The notes: generated by a model from the sequence alone, not told the origin. Numbered from the stretch's first letter, positions 7,384-20,654 are shown. The stretch: DNA of 64,000 nucleotides from Sphingomonas crocodyli (GCF_004005865.1 NZ_SACN01000001.1:2170001-2234000); one strand, 5' to 3'. Numbers and translations: made by a program.

Positions 7384-8494
7384 CGCCCAGCAGCCCCACC
7401 GACAGCGCATAATAATTCGAACAGTTATAATCGAGGATCGAGCGATAATTGCTCGTCAGCAGATAGGCGGTGCGCCCCGGCCCGTCCGGCTCGATCAGCA
7501 TCGTCAGCTCATCGTCCGCGGGAATGCGGCTGCCGAGCATCATCAGCCCCTTCTGCCGCCATTCGGTGACGGTCAGCCAGCGGCTGTGGCGGGCATGGAC
7601 GCGCGGGCAGCGCGGCGAACTCATCAGCGGCGAGACGGCACCGCGATCGAAACCGTCGGGCACGCGCACCGCGACGCCCCAGGGCGCGCCGGGCTTCCAC
7701 CCCGCATCGCTCAGATAATTGCCGATCGAGGCGAGCGCGTCGGGCTCGCTGCGCCAGATGTCGACACGCCCGTCATTGTCGCCATCGATGCCGAGCCGCA
7801 GATAGACCGACGGCAGGAATTGCGGATAGCCGGTCGCCCCGGCCCAGCTGCCCTTCAGCGTCTCGCGCGGGATGCCGCGCTGGAGCAGCAGCAGCGTGTC
7901 GATATATTCGGCCGCGAACAGATCGCGCCGCCGTCCTTCAAACGCCAATGTCGCGAGCGAACGGAGCAGATCGAAATTGCCGGTGAAGGTGCCGTAACCG
8001 GTTTCGTGGCCGTAGATCGCGAGCATGATCTGCTCTGGCACGCCCGTCTTCGTCTCGATGCTCGCCAGCAGCGGGCGCAGCCGCCCGTAGCGCGACCGGC
8101 CCATATTGATCCGCGTCGCATCGACATGGCTCGCCAGATAAGGCGCGAAATCGGGCGATGCCGAACTGCTCGACGACGAACCGGGCTGGCCGCGATCGAG
8201 GCGGATCACGCGATCATTGTAGGTCAGCGTCGGCACGACCGCATCGAACACATTGCCCGATACGCCCCGCTCGATCGCCTTGGACCGCAAGGTGCGGATG
8301 AAATTTTGCAGGGCGATATCCTGCGCGGGCACGACGGGCGCGGGCGCATCGACGACCTGGGCGGCATCATCGGTGGATGCATCGCCGGCGATCACGGTCG
8401 AAGGATCGGGTTGATCGGAAACAGGCTGAGCGTCGCCCGGACTTGCAACCAGCCAGCAGATCATCGCGGCGATCGACGCCTTCTTCAAACCCAT
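7367..8494 (-). CDS. Lytic murein transglycosylase (MltB-like, SLT_2)
   Basis: A 375-residue periplasmic enzyme with a signal peptide (MGLKKASIAAMICWLVASPGDAQ). The SLT_2 domain shows the catalytic glutamate in YGHETGYG, then LRSLATLAFEGRR and SWAGATGYPQFLPSVYLR. It cleaves glycan strands to 1,6-anhydro-MurNAc ends. No peptidoglycan-binding tail is present. ATG 8494 has GAAGGGAATAAG upstream; the longer frame to 8602 reads through non-coding sequence. It is the first gene of the leftward cell-wall run. Confidence 0.92.
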   Translation of the reverse strand: MGLKKASIAAMICWLVASPGDAQPVSDQPDPSTVIAGDASTDDAAQVVDAPAPVVPAQDIALQNFIRTLRSKAIERGVSGNVFDAVVPTLTYNDRVIRLDRGQPGSSSSSSASPDFAPYLASHVDATRINMGRSRYGRLRPLLASIETKTGVPEQIMLAIYGHETGYGTFTGNFDLLRSLATLAFEGRRRDLFAAEYIDTLLLLQRGIPRETLKGSWAGATGYPQFLPSVYLRLGIDGDNDGRVDIWRSEPDALASIGNYLSDAGWKPGAPWGVAVRVPDGFDRGAVSPLMSSPRCPRVHARHSRWLTVTEWRQKGLMMLGSRIPADDELTMLIEPDGPGRTAYLLTSNYRSILDYNCSNYYALSVGLLGDAVGN

Positions 8495-8613
8495 CTTATT
8501 CCCTTCTTCACGACCTCCTCCTGCCACAGCATCGCGCGATGATGAACCCTTCGCTGTCGCGCGACTTGCACGAACGGGCGCACCGGGACTATCGGCAGCC
8601 AACCGCGCATTCC

Positions 8614-8703
8614 GGAAGAGTGGCCGAGCGGTTTAAGGCAGCGGTCTTGAAAACCGCCGTGGGTGCAAGCTCACCGTGGGTTCGAATCCCACCTCTTCCG
8701 CCA
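8614..8703 (+). tRNA. tRNA-Ser (anticodon TGA)
   Basis: The acceptor stem GGAAGAG (8614-8620) pairs with CTCTTCC (8693-8699), followed by discriminator G and an encoded CCA (8701-8703). The anticodon stem GCGGT/ACCGC encloses loop CTTGAAA, giving anticodon TGA. A long variable arm (class II) and a T-arm with GTTCGAATC follow. The CCA runs into a six-T tract that may act in termination. Confidence 0.98.
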
Positions 8704-8730
8704 TTTTTTCGCATTGGGGGTGTGAAAATA

Positions 8731-9120
8731 ATGGAACTGATCTTTGAAGTGCTTTTCCAGTTTCTAGGGGAAATACTGCTTCAATTCTTCTTCGAGATCC
8801 TGGCCGAACTGGGCCTTCGCAGCCTCAAGGATTCGGTGGTCGGACGAAGAAACCCGATCCTCTCGATCATCGGATTTACCATTTGGGGTGCGATTGCCGG
8901 AGGGATCAGCCTTTGGCTGATGCCGGCGTCGCTGATCAGCGATCCCCGCTTGCGGACATTAAACCTATTCGTCACGCCGGTCGTGATCGGCGGCCTGATG
9001 ATGCTGATCGGCAAAATCAGATACAGGCGAGGCCAGGATTTGGGCAGCCTGGATCGATTTGGCTATGCCTTCACCTTCGCATTCGCGATGGCGTTTGTCC
9101 GGGATATCTGGGCGGTCTAA
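8731..9120 (+). CDS. Hypothetical membrane protein downstream of tRNA-Ser
   Basis: A 129-residue protein. A very hydrophobic, acidic N-terminus (MELIFEVLFQFLGEILLQFF) precedes two or three further membrane segments near 46-65, 75-93 and 112-128. Family unknown; similar short proteins starting with MELIFE-like helices occur in sphingomonads. A GTG at 8722 is a possible alternative start. GC content is somewhat lower than in the neighbours. A location just after a tRNA is compatible with integration, but I see no integrase or repeated tRNA end. Confidence 0.65.
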   Translation: MELIFEVLFQFLGEILLQFFFEILAELGLRSLKDSVVGRRNPILSIIGFTIWGAIAGGISLWLMPASLISDPRLRTLNLFVTPVVIGGLMMLIGKIRYRRGQDLGSLDRFGYAFTFAFAMAFVRDIWAV

Positions 9121-9173
9121 GCCAAATGATCGCCAGCCTTCGATAAGGCGGCAGCGCACCTTTCAGTCGCACC

Positions 9174-10052
9174 TTAGCGAACCATTTCGATCTCATAGAG
9201 ATGCACGTCGGTCGGCAACTGGTTCGCCGCCAGCGTTGCATCGAAGGCGTCGGCGATCGCGTCGGGCGTCCACGTCTCGCGCTCGATGATCGGCGCGCGG
9301 ATCGCGGGGTGCGTCATCAAGCTCAGGCGAGTGCCATCGATACGCACGATCTGGCCAGTGATGCCCGCTGCGCGATCGGACAGGAGGTAGACCATCAGTG
9401 GCGCGTTGGTTTCGGGCGCGGGCATCGCGGGGCCAGCAGTACGGACCACACCCTGTTCGCGCAGATAGCTGCCCATCACGCCCGACATCGCGCTCGCGGC
9501 CATCGGCGAGATCGCGTTGACGCGGACGCCGCTTCCCGCAAGCTCCCCGGCCCAGGCATAGGTGAAGGATGCGACGGCGCCCTTGGTCGCGCCATATCCG
9601 CCCAAAGCCGTCTGCCCGGTCTGCGCGCCTGAGGTGACGTTGACGATCGCCCCCTTCCCCGCCGCCAGCATCGGTTCGATCGCGGCTCGCGCGCAGTTGA
9701 AGGTGCCGATGATGTTGACGTCGATCATCGCCCGCAGGCTTTCGAGCCTGTCCTGTTCGAGACGCGCCGGGATCATGATCGCCGCATTGTTCACCAGCCC
9801 GTCGATCGCGCCAAACGCGGCGACGCACCGTTCGATCAGCGCGGCCGCCTTTTCCGGGCGGGCGATGTCGCTCGGCTCGGCGATCGCGTCCCCGCCATCC
9901 GATCGGATCTGATCGGCGATCGCCTCCGCCGCTTCGGCATCGATATCGTTGACGACCACCCGCGCACCCGCCGCGCCCAGCGCCGTCGCATAAGCCGCGC
10001 CGATCCCGCGCCCCGCGCCTGTGACGACGATCGCCTTCCCATCCAGTCGCAT
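9174..10052 (-). CDS. SDR family NAD(P)-dependent oxidoreductase
   Basis: A 292-residue classical short-chain dehydrogenase with cofactor motif TGAGRGIGAA near residue 10, NNAA near 88, catalytic Ser in VTSGAQTG and YGATK. It carries about 45 residues beyond the usual core (from about 248), resembling SDRs annotated in steroid or acyl-CoA metabolism. Substrate unknown. ATG 10052 has GGGAG upstream; a longer frame to 10091 is unlikely. It stands alone between convergent and divergent neighbours. Confidence 0.85.
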   Translation of the reverse strand: MRLDGKAIVVTGAGRGIGAAYATALGAAGARVVVNDIDAEAAEAIADQIRSDGGDAIAEPSDIARPEKAAALIERCVAAFGAIDGLVNNAAIMIPARLEQDRLESLRAMIDVNIIGTFNCARAAIEPMLAAGKGAIVNVTSGAQTGQTALGGYGATKGAVASFTYAWAGELAGSGVRVNAISPMAASAMSGVMGSYLREQGVVRTAGPAMPAPETNAPLMVYLLSDRAAGITGQIVRIDGTRLSLMTHPAIRAPIIERETWTPDAIADAFDATLAANQLPTDVHLYEIEMVR

Positions 10053-10156
10053 CGCACTCTCCCATATATTTTGGCGGCAGATGACGCGCATCGGCGAAAG
10101 GTTTCAAGCCCGCACGGCTTGAGCTTTGGCGCGGGTGGCCCTATGGCGCGGCTTTA

Positions 10157-11119
10157 ATGTCTGCGAACCTCCCCTGCCCCTTCCCGCATCAGCATCTGAC
10201 GGGAATTTACGGGCTTATGCCGCATGAGATCGCGTTCCTGCTCGACGAAGCCGAACAGTGGATCGCCCTCAACCGAACCACCACCAAGCATGACAGCCGG
10301 CTTGCCGGCCTGACGCTGATCAACGCCTTCTTCGAAAATTCGACGCGCACGCTGCTGTCGTTCGAAATTGCGGGCAAGCGCCTGGGCGCCGACGTCGTCA
10401 ACATGCAGGTCAGCCAGTCGAGCGTGAAGAAGGGCGAGACTCTGATCGACACCGCCGTCACGCTCAACGCGATGCGCGCGGACATGATCGTGGTGCGGCA
10501 CCAGTCTTCGGGCGCGGTGCAGTTGCTGGCCGACAAGGTCGATTGCCCGGTGCTCAATGCGGGCGACGGACGGCATGAGCATCCGACGCAGGCTTTGCTC
10601 GACGCGCTGACGATCCGCCGCCGCAAGGGCTATATTGCCGGGCTTACGGTTGCGATCTGCGGCGACATCCTCCACAGCCGGGTCGCGCGGTCGAACATTC
10701 TCGCGCTGACCGCTTTGGGCGCCGAGGTGCGTGTGGTCGCGCCGCCGACCCTGATGCCGACTGCGATCGAGCGGATGGGCGCCAAGCCTTTCCACGATTT
10801 CGATGCAGGCCTCGACGGGGCCGACGTGGTGATGATGCTCCGCCTCCAGAACGAACGAATGGAGGGCGCCTACCTCCCCTCCCCGCGCGAATTCCACGCG
10901 CTGTACGGCCTGACGCCCGAGCGATTGGAACGCGCCGCGCCGGACGCGCTGGTGATGCATCCGGGGCCGATGAACCGCGGGGTCGAGATCGTGAGCAGCG
11001 TGGCCGATCATCCGACACGATCGGCGATCACCGAACAGGTCGAAATGGGCGTCGCGGTGCGCATGGCGTGCCTGGACGTGCTGACCCGACGACGTCGCGG
11101 TGTGGAGGGCTGGGCATGA
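10157..11119 (+). CDS. pyrB: Aspartate carbamoyltransferase catalytic subunit
   Basis: A 320-residue enzyme of pyrimidine synthesis (carbamoyl phosphate + aspartate to carbamoyl aspartate). The carbamoyl-phosphate loop STRTLLSF is near residue 57, and [10 protein letters not shown] is near 137. No regulatory subunit (pyrI) is nearby. Its stop overlaps the start of a dihydroorotase-like gene (ATGA). In Pseudomonas the equivalent inactive partner is needed to assemble the transcarbamoylase, which fits this arrangement. Confidence 0.96.
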   Translation: MSANLPCPFPHQHLTGIYGLMPHEIAFLLDEAEQWIALNRTTTKHDSRLAGLTLINAFFENSTRTLLSFEIAGKRLGADVVNMQVSQSSVKKGETLIDTAVTLNAMRADMIVVRHQSSGAVQLLADKVDCPVLNAGDGRHEHPTQALLDALTIRRRKGYIAGLTVAICGDILHSRVARSNILALTALGAEVRVVAPPTLMPTAIERMGAKPFHDFDAGLDGADVVMMLRLQNERMEGAYLPSPREFHALYGLTPERLERAAPDALVMHPGPMNRGVEIVSSVADHPTRSAITEQVEMGVAVRMACLDVLTRRRRGVEGWA

Positions 11120-12345
11120 TCAAGCCGCTCGCCATCCGCAACGCGCGCATCATCGATCCGATCGCTAAATCAGATGTTTCCGGCGATATTTTGATAATCG
11201 ATCGGAAGATTGCGGCGGTCGGCAGCTTCGATGCGCCCGCCGATGCCGAAACGCTCGACGCCAAGGGCGCCTATCTTGCGCCGGGCTTGGTCGACCTTGG
11301 CTGCTTCGCGATCGATATGGCGGCCTTCGCGGCCGGCGGCGTCACCCGCGTCGCCCTGATGCCCGATCAGTCGCCCGCGCTCGATCATGCCGCGCTCGTC
11401 CAGCGCGCGGCCGCGGCGGGCAAGCCTGATCTATGGGTTCACCCGATCGCCGCAGCGACCAAGGGGCTATCGGGTAACGATCTGGCAGAAATCGGGCTGA
11501 TGAAGGCGGCGGGCGCCTGCTCGGTGGCAACCGGGCGGCACTGGATTGCCGATTCGGGCGTGATGTATCGCCTGCTGGCTTATGCCGCCGCGCTCGATCT
11601 GGTGGTCATCGCGCATGCCGAGGATGGCGGGCTGACCTCCGGCGCCGTCGCGACCGAAGGCGAGATGGCGACCCGCTTCGGCCTGCCCGCTGCGCCCGCG
11701 ATCGCCGAAGCGATGGCCGTTGCGCGCGATATCGCGCTGGCCGAACGCACCGGCGCCGCGATCCACTTCCGTCAGCTGTCGACGGCCGCCGCCTTCGATC
11801 TGGTGCGGGCGGCCAAGGCGCGTGGCGTGCGCGTCACCTGCGGTATCTCGCCCGCATATTTCCTGCTGTCCGACATCGCGATCGGCGGCTTCCGCACCTT
11901 CGCCCGCCTCTCCCCGCCGCTGCGCGACAATGACGATGTGGCGGCGGCGGTCGCGGCGATCCGCGACGGCACGGTCGACGTCATCTGTTCGAGCCACGAT
12001 CCGCTCGGCCCCGAGGCCAAGCGCCTGCCCTATGCCGACGCCGAAGCCGGTATGTCGGGCGCGGAGACTTTGCTGACGCTCTCGCTGGCGCTGGTGCGCG
12101 ACGGCGTGCTCGCTCTGCCCGATCTGGTCGCCTTGCTCTCGACGGCGCCTGCGAAGCTGCTGGGCCTGCCCGGCGGCACGATCGAACCGGGCGCGGAGGC
12201 CGATCTGGTCCTGTTCGATCCCGATGCCTTCTGGAAGATCGATTCCGATCGCATGGCCGGTGCCGCGGGCAATACGCCGTTCGATGGCCTGCCGGTTCAG
12301 GGCAAGGTGCTGACCACGATCAAGGGCGGCGTGATCGTCAAATGA
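11116..12345 (+). CDS. Dihydroorotase-like protein lacking metal ligands (PyrX/PyrC' type)
   Basis: A 409-residue amidohydrolase-fold protein homologous to class I dihydroorotases. The HxH pair that normally follows (P)GLVDL is replaced by GCFAIDMAA, with the usual EPG...KET segment deleted. The later TPHH-type site is SPAYF (about 245-249), the HVST histidine is gone (FRQLST), and the TDHAPH-type Asp site reads SSHDP. It is therefore very probably not catalytic. Fusion-tight coupling to pyrB suggests a structural role in transcarbamoylase assembly, as known for Pseudomonas PyrC'. A true pyrC should exist elsewhere. Confidence 0.85.
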   Translation: MIKPLAIRNARIIDPIAKSDVSGDILIIDRKIAAVGSFDAPADAETLDAKGAYLAPGLVDLGCFAIDMAAFAAGGVTRVALMPDQSPALDHAALVQRAAAAGKPDLWVHPIAAATKGLSGNDLAEIGLMKAAGACSVATGRHWIADSGVMYRLLAYAAALDLVVIAHAEDGGLTSGAVATEGEMATRFGLPAAPAIAEAMAVARDIALAERTGAAIHFRQLSTAAAFDLVRAAKARGVRVTCGISPAYFLLSDIAIGGFRTFARLSPPLRDNDDVAAAVAAIRDGTVDVICSSHDPLGPEAKRLPYADAEAGMSGAETLLTLSLALVRDGVLALPDLVALLSTAPAKLLGLPGGTIEPGAEADLVLFDPDAFWKIDSDRMAGAAGNTPFDGLPVQGKVLTTIKGGVIVK

Positions 12346-12348
12346 AAA

Positions 12349-12365
12349 GGGCGACCCGGTCGCCC
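12349..12365. terminator. Hairpin between convergent genes
   Basis: GGGCGAC (12349-12355) pairs with GTCGCCC (12359-12365) around a CCG loop. On the minus strand it is followed by TTTT, so it best serves as the terminator of the leftward SPOR gene. It can fold on both strands. Confidence 0.6.
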
Positions 12366-12398
12366 GGATCGCCCTCCAATTTAGCGGTGGAAGCCAGA

Positions 12399-13721
12399 TC
12401 AGGCGCGGCGCGCATCCTCGCGGCGCTGCGCCCATTCGAGCGGGCGATCATTGGCGGTGGCGCGAACGAAGCACGAACCGCCAGCCGCCTTGATACGGGT
12501 GCAGAGCTTCGCCGCCTCGGCGCGGGTGGCGATGCCGCCCACCGAGAGGCGATAGAGCGTCGCCTTGCCGACGCGATAGTCCGATCCCGACGGCGTATAG
12601 GCGGCGAGATAGCCTGCCTTGCCTGCGATACGGCCCCAGGCGGCCTCGGTCCGGTGGGCCGAGCTGAACGCGCCAAGCTGCACCGTGAAGTCACCACCGC
12701 GGCTAACGGTCGCGGTGCGCGACTTGGGCTTGCTGACCATCGCGAAGACCGGACGAGCCTTAGGGGCAGCAAGGCGGGCCGGAGCGGCCGTGCGGGCCTT
12801 TTCGATCGTCGCGACGGCCATGATCGGCGCAGGCGCAACGACGGGCTGAGCGACGGGAGCCTGTTCGGCGATAGCAACCGGCGCTGCCGGTTCGACAATA
12901 GCTTCGGGCTGCGGCGCGGCCTCGGCAAGAACCGGGGCGGGCTCGGCCGGGGTGACAGTCGGCGTAACAAGCGCGAGCGCCGTCGGCATGCCCGGATCCT
13001 GAACCGGCGCGACGCCCAGAAGGGCCGCAACCTGCTGCGCGGGATCCTGCGCGGCGGCGATCTGCGACCAGCGGCGCAGGCGATCGGGGATCTGATCGGC
13101 CGGCACATCGCGCGCGGCGGTTGCCGAGGCGGCATCCCAGCGGCCGAGCAAAGCATAGCCCAAGGCGAGGTTCTGACGCGCGCGGGCATCGGCGCCCGGT
13201 GCGCGGGCGGCGGCCTCGATCATGTCGAGGCCCGCCTCACGACGGCCGGCGAGCATCAGCGCGAGACCGGCTTCGGCATCGGCCTGATCGGCCTTGAGAC
13301 CATCGAGCGTCGCAAGCGCGGCATCGGCCTTGCCCTGCGCGAGTTCGGCCAGCGCCTTGATCACGGCGATACGGCCCATCGTGGCATCAAGCGCCTGCGC
13401 GTCGCCGAACGCCGTCTCGGCCGAACCGAAGCGGCCATTGGCGAGATAGGCGCGGCCGAGCAGCGCGCGATAGTTGGCGTCCTGCGGCGCGAGGCCGACG
13501 GCGGTTTCGGCCTGTCCGAGCGCCAGAAGCGGGTTGCGGGCGAGCAGCGCATCCTGCGCGGCGCTGGCGGCCGTCGCGGCGGCGCGCGGGCCTGCCGGCT
13601 GTGAGACCGTGAGGCGCGGATGCTGTGCCGTCATCGCACAGCCCGTCGCTGCAACGCTCAAGCCCGCCATCGCGAACGCCAACCACTTGCGCATGTCAAA
13701 CCCCATATTCTGCGGGCGCAA
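12399..13721 (-). CDS. TPR/SPOR-domain lipoprotein
   Basis: A 440-residue protein: signal sequence with lipobox (AATGC), TPR-like helical repeats (about 45-235; e.g. LGQAETAVGLAPQDANYRAL), a long Ala/Pro/Val linker (about 245-345) and a C-terminal SPOR domain (about 350-425; FTVQLGAFSSAHRTEAAW). A peptidoglycan-binding cell-envelope role is inferred. The TTG at 13721 has GGGGAGG five bases upstream and is favoured; ATG at 13706 or 13694 gives the same mature lipoprotein. Divergent from another SPOR gene. Confidence 0.82.
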   Translation of the reverse strand: MRPQNMGFDMRKWLAFAMAGLSVAATGCAMTAQHPRLTVSQPAGPRAAATAASAAQDALLARNPLLALGQAETAVGLAPQDANYRALLGRAYLANGRFGSAETAFGDAQALDATMGRIAVIKALAELAQGKADAALATLDGLKADQADAEAGLALMLAGRREAGLDMIEAAARAPGADARARQNLALGYALLGRWDAASATAARDVPADQIPDRLRRWSQIAAAQDPAQQVAALLGVAPVQDPGMPTALALVTPTVTPAEPAPVLAEAAPQPEAIVEPAAPVAIAEQAPVAQPVVAPAPIMAVATIEKARTAAPARLAAPKARPVFAMVSKPKSRTATVSRGGDFTVQLGAFSSAHRTEAAWGRIAGKAGYLAAYTPSGSDYRVGKATLYRLSVGGIATRAEAAKLCTRIKAAGGSCFVRATANDRPLEWAQRREDARRA

Positions 13722-13856
13722 TTCGCCCTCCCCACCCGCATCGCACGGCCGCCGCTAAGGAAGTGTTAACGACGTTCTTTAAGCGAATTCCTTGTCGCGA
13801 GCCGGTCATAAAGGCGCTATCACCCGGCCCTGACGGGAGATTTTGAGGCGGTGGTG
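13722..13856. promoter_or_regulatory. Shared divergent promoter region of two SPOR genes
   Basis: These 135 bp separate two divergent SPOR-domain genes and must carry both promoters. They include an AT-richer core (GTGTTAACGACGTTCTTTAAG, about 13764-13784). GAGGCGG before 13857 is the ribosome-binding site of the rightward gene. The two TTAA boxes are nine bases apart, not the seven of a CtrA site. Confidence 0.4.
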
Positions 13857-14933
13857 ATGAAGGCTTGGGCAGTCGCGGTGCTGATCGGAACGACCGCTAT
13901 GGCTGGGGCCATGACGGGGCCGGCATTTGCAGGGGTCAAGGAAGGCGTCGATGCATGGCTGGCGGGCGACTATCCCAAGGCGGTTGGCGAATGGAAGGCA
14001 CCTGCCGCCGCCGGTGATCCCGATGCGCAGTTCAATCTGGGGCAGGCCTACAAGCTCGGCCGCGGCGTGCCGCAGGATGCGAATGCGGCGACCGAATGGT
14101 ATCGCAAGGCCGCCGCCGCCGATCACGAACAGGCGCAGGCGACTCTGGGGCTCCAGCTGTTCCAGTCGGGCAAGCGCGATGAGGCGATGACCTGGCTCAA
14201 GAAGGCCGCCGATCATGGTGAAGCGCGCGCGCAGTACGTCGTCGGCACCGCCTATTTCAACGGCGATTCGCTGCCGAAGGACTGGTCGCGCGCTTATGCC
14301 TATATGACGCGCGCCAAGGCGCAGGGCATCGGCGCGGCCAGCACCAGCTTGACCCAGATGGATCAGCTGATCCCCGAAAATCAGAAGCAGTCCGGCCTTG
14401 CGATCGCCAAGGAAATGGAGCGCACCGATCAGCTCAAGATGGTCGATCAGGGAACGGGCAGCACCCCGCTGACGATGCGCAGTTCGCGCGGCGTGGCGGG
14501 TGGGCCGACGCCGTCCGCCGTCGCCCGCACCGATGTTCCCGCCTCGGCCCCGCCGCCCGCCCCTGCCCCGACGCAGGTGGCCAGCGCCGCACCGAAGCCC
14601 GTCGTAACCGCCCCTGTGGCGCCGCCCAAGCCGGTGGCCGCTACGCCGGCGAAGCCCACACTCGCGCCTGCCGCACCGAAGCCGGCGGTCGCCGCAAGTG
14701 CCGGTGGCAAGTGGAAGATCCAGCTGGGCGCCTTCTCGACCCCCGGCGCGGCGCAGACCGCCTGGTCGAAGATCAGCAAGTCGGGCGGGCTTTCGGGCCT
14801 GACGCCCTTCTACGTGCCCAACGGCGCCATGACGCGGCTGCAGGCCGGGCCGTTCGCGACCCGCGCGGCCGCAAGCCAGGCATGCGCTGCGGCGGCCGGG
14901 GCCGTTAGCGGCTGTTTCCCTACCGGAGGGTAA
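13857..14933 (+). CDS. Sel1-repeat/SPOR-domain secreted protein
   Basis: A 358-residue exported protein. It has a signal peptide (MKAWAVAVLIGTTAMAGAMTG, cut near AFA). Sel1-like repeats (about 35-150) show the spaced DAQFNLGQAYKLGRGVPQD pattern. A Pro/Ala/Lys linker follows (about 215-280), then a SPOR domain (about 283-355; WKIQLGAFSTPGAAQTAW). The envelope role is inferred from SPOR. ATG 13857 is preferred over GTG 13851, which would sit too close to GAGGCGG. Confidence 0.88.
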   Translation: MKAWAVAVLIGTTAMAGAMTGPAFAGVKEGVDAWLAGDYPKAVGEWKAPAAAGDPDAQFNLGQAYKLGRGVPQDANAATEWYRKAAAADHEQAQATLGLQLFQSGKRDEAMTWLKKAADHGEARAQYVVGTAYFNGDSLPKDWSRAYAYMTRAKAQGIGAASTSLTQMDQLIPENQKQSGLAIAKEMERTDQLKMVDQGTGSTPLTMRSSRGVAGGPTPSAVARTDVPASAPPPAPAPTQVASAAPKPVVTAPVAPPKPVAATPAKPTLAPAAPKPAVAASAGGKWKIQLGAFSTPGAAQTAWSKISKSGGLSGLTPFYVPNGAMTRLQAGPFATRAAASQACAAAAGAVSGCFPTGG

Positions 14934-15002
14934 TCACCGCCTTAACCGATTGGCAGGGCGTCGGCGTGTAAACCGATCCGGACATCACGGATACGGATTC
15001 GC

Positions 15003-15314
15003 ATGCTTTACGAAAAGATCAGCCCTGCTCATGCTATGGCGACGCCGTGGCGCCGGCGCCGGCTCTGCACCCTCGTCGTCGGCCATGAAAGCTCGACCGT
15101 AGCGTTGCGATCGGTTTCGGGCAGCGGCGCGCAGATCGACACGACGATCGTTCCCGCGACCGGCATGGTCGTTGAGCTTCAGCATCCCGATGCCGGCGCG
15201 ATCAAGGGCCGGGTTTCGGCGATCGACGCCGATGGCATCCGGATCGATTTCGATGGCGGCGAGGCGGCAGTCGCCTTCGCGCTCAACGCCATCATCGCGG
15301 ATATGACGGCCTAA
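15003..15314 (+). CDS. PilZ-like domain protein
   Basis: A 103-residue protein whose RRRRLC near 18 and SVSGSGAQID near 39 recall the RxxxR and DxSxxG cyclic-di-GMP contacts. The beta-barrel-like tail (GRVSAIDADGIRIDFDGGEAAVAFAL) is PilZ-like. The motifs are imperfect, so c-di-GMP binding is uncertain. Its TAA overlaps the TAG of the convergent serB. Confidence 0.6.
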   Translation: MLYEKISPAHAMATPWRRRRLCTLVVGHESSTVALRSVSGSGAQIDTTIVPATGMVVELQHPDAGAIKGRVSAIDADGIRIDFDGGEAAVAFALNAIIADMTA

Positions 15315-16189
15315 GCCATCCACTCGCTGCGCTTGTAACCCTGCGCGTAAAGAAGCGCACGCAAGTCATTGTGATCAATGCGTGCCGAAGCTGCAGCGGC
15401 GGTCTTCGGCTTGGCGTGATAGGCGATCCCCAGCCCCGCCGCCTCGATCATCGGAATGTCGTTCGCGCCATCGCCAACCGCGAGGCAATCGGCCGGATCG
15501 AACCCATGCGCCGTCGCTTCGGCCAGCAGCGTCTCGCGCTTGGCCGCAGCGCCCACGATCGGGCGCGCGACCGTGCCGGTCAGCACCCCGCCCTCGATCT
15601 CCAATATGTTCGATAGCGCCCGCGTAAACCCGATCTCCTCGGCCACGCGATCGGCGAAGACGGTGAACCCGCCCGAGACGAGATAACAATCATGCCCGTT
15701 CGCGCGCATCGTGCGGACCAGCGGCTTGGCGCCGCCCATGATCACGACCCGCTCGGCATGGCAGCGATCGATCACGCTGGCGTCGAGCCCCTTGAGCAGA
15801 GCGACGCGCGCATCGAGCGCGCCTTCGAAATCGAGTTCGCCGTGCATCGCGCGTTCGGTGACGTCGGCGACCTGCGCCTTGATCCCGGCATAATCGGCGA
15901 GTTCGTCGATGCATTCGATCGTGATCATCGTCGAATCCATGTCGGCGATCAGCATCTTGCGGCGACGGCGCGCCGCCTCCTGCACCACCACGTCGGTGCC
16001 CGCGAACGCACCTTCCAGTGCGGCGCGCACGGCCACGGCATCGCCATCGAAGCCGATATCGCAGGCGACAGCATCCTCGATCCAGCCAATCGCGCCCGGC
16101 TTTGCGCCTGCGGCGGCGATCCGGTCGGCGGCGGCGGAAATATCGCCCTGCCCCAGCTTTTCCGATGCTATCAGCGTGGCGATGAACAC
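15311..16189 (-). CDS. serB: Phosphoserine phosphatase
   Basis: A 292-residue HAD-superfamily enzyme making serine from phosphoserine. The catalytic motif DMDSTMI is near residue 83, followed by [11 protein letters not shown], then VSGG near 184 and [10 protein letters not shown] near 256. The N-terminal 75 residues form an ACT-like domain. The GTG start (16189) has GGAGAG six bases upstream and gives the family N-terminus (FIATLIAS). It overlaps the start of the divergent miaA by eight bases. Confidence 0.93.
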   Translation of the reverse strand: MFIATLIASEKLGQGDISAAADRIAAAGAKPGAIGWIEDAVACDIGFDGDAVAVRAALEGAFAGTDVVVQEAARRRRKMLIADMDSTMITIECIDELADYAGIKAQVADVTERAMHGELDFEGALDARVALLKGLDASVIDRCHAERVVIMGGAKPLVRTMRANGHDCYLVSGGFTVFADRVAEEIGFTRALSNILEIEGGVLTGTVARPIVGAAAKRETLLAEATAHGFDPADCLAVGDGANDIPMIEAAGLGIAYHAKPKTAAAASARIDHNDLRALLYAQGYKRSEWMA

Positions 16190-17132
16190 TATCGTCTCTC
16201 CGGATCGTAAACCGGTCGCGCTTATTGCGGGGCCGACGGCCAGCGGCAAGTCCGCTCTGGCGATGAAGCTGGCCGAAATCGCGAACGGCGTGGTGATCAA
16301 TGCCGATGCATCACAGGTCTATGCCGATCTGCGCGTGCTGTCCGCCCGGCCGAGTGCTGAGGACGAAACGCGCGTGCCGCACCGCCTGTTCGGCTATCGT
16401 GACGCGGCTGAAGCCTGTTCGGCAGCGGATTGGGCGGCTGATGCCCGCGGAGCGATCGCCGAAGCGCACGCGGAAGGGCGACTGCCCGTGCTCGTCGGCG
16501 GCACTGGCCTTTATATCCGCACATTGCTGTCCGGAATTGCGCCGATCCCCGAGATCGATCCTGCGATCCGCGCGGAGGTGCGCGCGCGATCCGTCGCCGA
16601 AAACTATGCCGCTTTGTCGATCGAAGATCCGGTGATGGCCGATCGATTGCGCCCGAGCGACACGACCCGGATCGCCCGCGCGCTCGAGGTTATGCGATCA
16701 ACCCGAGAATCGATTAGCCAATGGCAAGAGAGGCTTGAGGGTGGAATCTCGAATGATATCTCACTCGCTCCAGCTGTCCTCCTGCCGCCCCGTGAATGGC
16801 TCCGCGCGCGGTGTGATGTGCGGTTCGAGGTGATGCTGAAGCAGGGCGCAGTCGAGGAGGTCGACAGGCTGATGGCGCGCGGGCTCGACCCCGCCCTTCC
16901 CGCGATGCGCGCGATCGGCGTGCCTGAAATCGCGGCGTGGCAGGCGGGCGAAATCGACTACGATACGATGCTCGACCGCGCCCAGGCCGCGACCCGCCAA
17001 TATGCCAAGCGGCAGTTCAACTGGTTCCGGAACCAAGTGCCGCCGGATTGGCAGCGTGTGGAGGCGCAACTGGATGACAATTTGATCGATCAAATCGCAA
17101 TTAAATTACGCAATGATGTGTTGACACATTAG
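16182..17132 (+). CDS. miaA: tRNA dimethylallyltransferase
   Basis: A 316-residue enzyme that adds the isopentenyl group to A37 of tRNAs reading UNN codons. The P-loop is GPTASGKS near residue 16; [12 protein letters not shown] is the substrate-binding helix, [11 protein letters not shown] is near 103, and the C-terminal [10 protein letters not shown] is typical. The start codon overlaps serB's divergent start, and no strong ribosome-binding site is seen. It is followed by ilvBNC after 82 bp. Confidence 0.95.
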   Translation: MNTIVSPDRKPVALIAGPTASGKSALAMKLAEIANGVVINADASQVYADLRVLSARPSAEDETRVPHRLFGYRDAAEACSAADWAADARGAIAEAHAEGRLPVLVGGTGLYIRTLLSGIAPIPEIDPAIRAEVRARSVAENYAALSIEDPVMADRLRPSDTTRIARALEVMRSTRESISQWQERLEGGISNDISLAPAVLLPPREWLRARCDVRFEVMLKQGAVEEVDRLMARGLDPALPAMRAIGVPEIAAWQAGEIDYDTMLDRAQAATRQYAKRQFNWFRNQVPPDWQRVEAQLDDNLIDQIAIKLRNDVLTH

Positions 17133-17214
17133 TTTATTATCCCTAGGTCGCGCCTCCCGGATGCGGTAAACGCCGCGTCTCCTGATGTTTTTGAGCGTGA
17201 ACGAGGACCGAACG

Positions 17215-18969
<1,755 letters not shown>

Positions 18970-19019
18970 TCCCCGCTCGCCTTCGCCTAACGACATAATT
19001 CGATCAGGGACCGATCCCA

Positions 19020-20619
<1,600 letters not shown>

Positions 20620-20654
20620 TCGCTTGATCGGATCGTTTCGGTCCGTGATCAGTT

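Noticed and set aside
8614..9120. tRNA-Ser as an attachment site for an island
   Set aside because: No integrase, no repeated tRNA 3' end and no phage genes are seen downstream; only one small membrane-protein gene differs in character.
13764..13784. Possible CtrA site (two TTAA boxes) in the SPOR divergent promoter
   Set aside because: The boxes are nine bases apart, whereas the CtrA consensus has seven.
17133..17214. Leader peptide or attenuator before ilvB
   Set aside because: The 82 bp contain no branched-chain-rich short frame and no clear hairpin-plus-T-tract.
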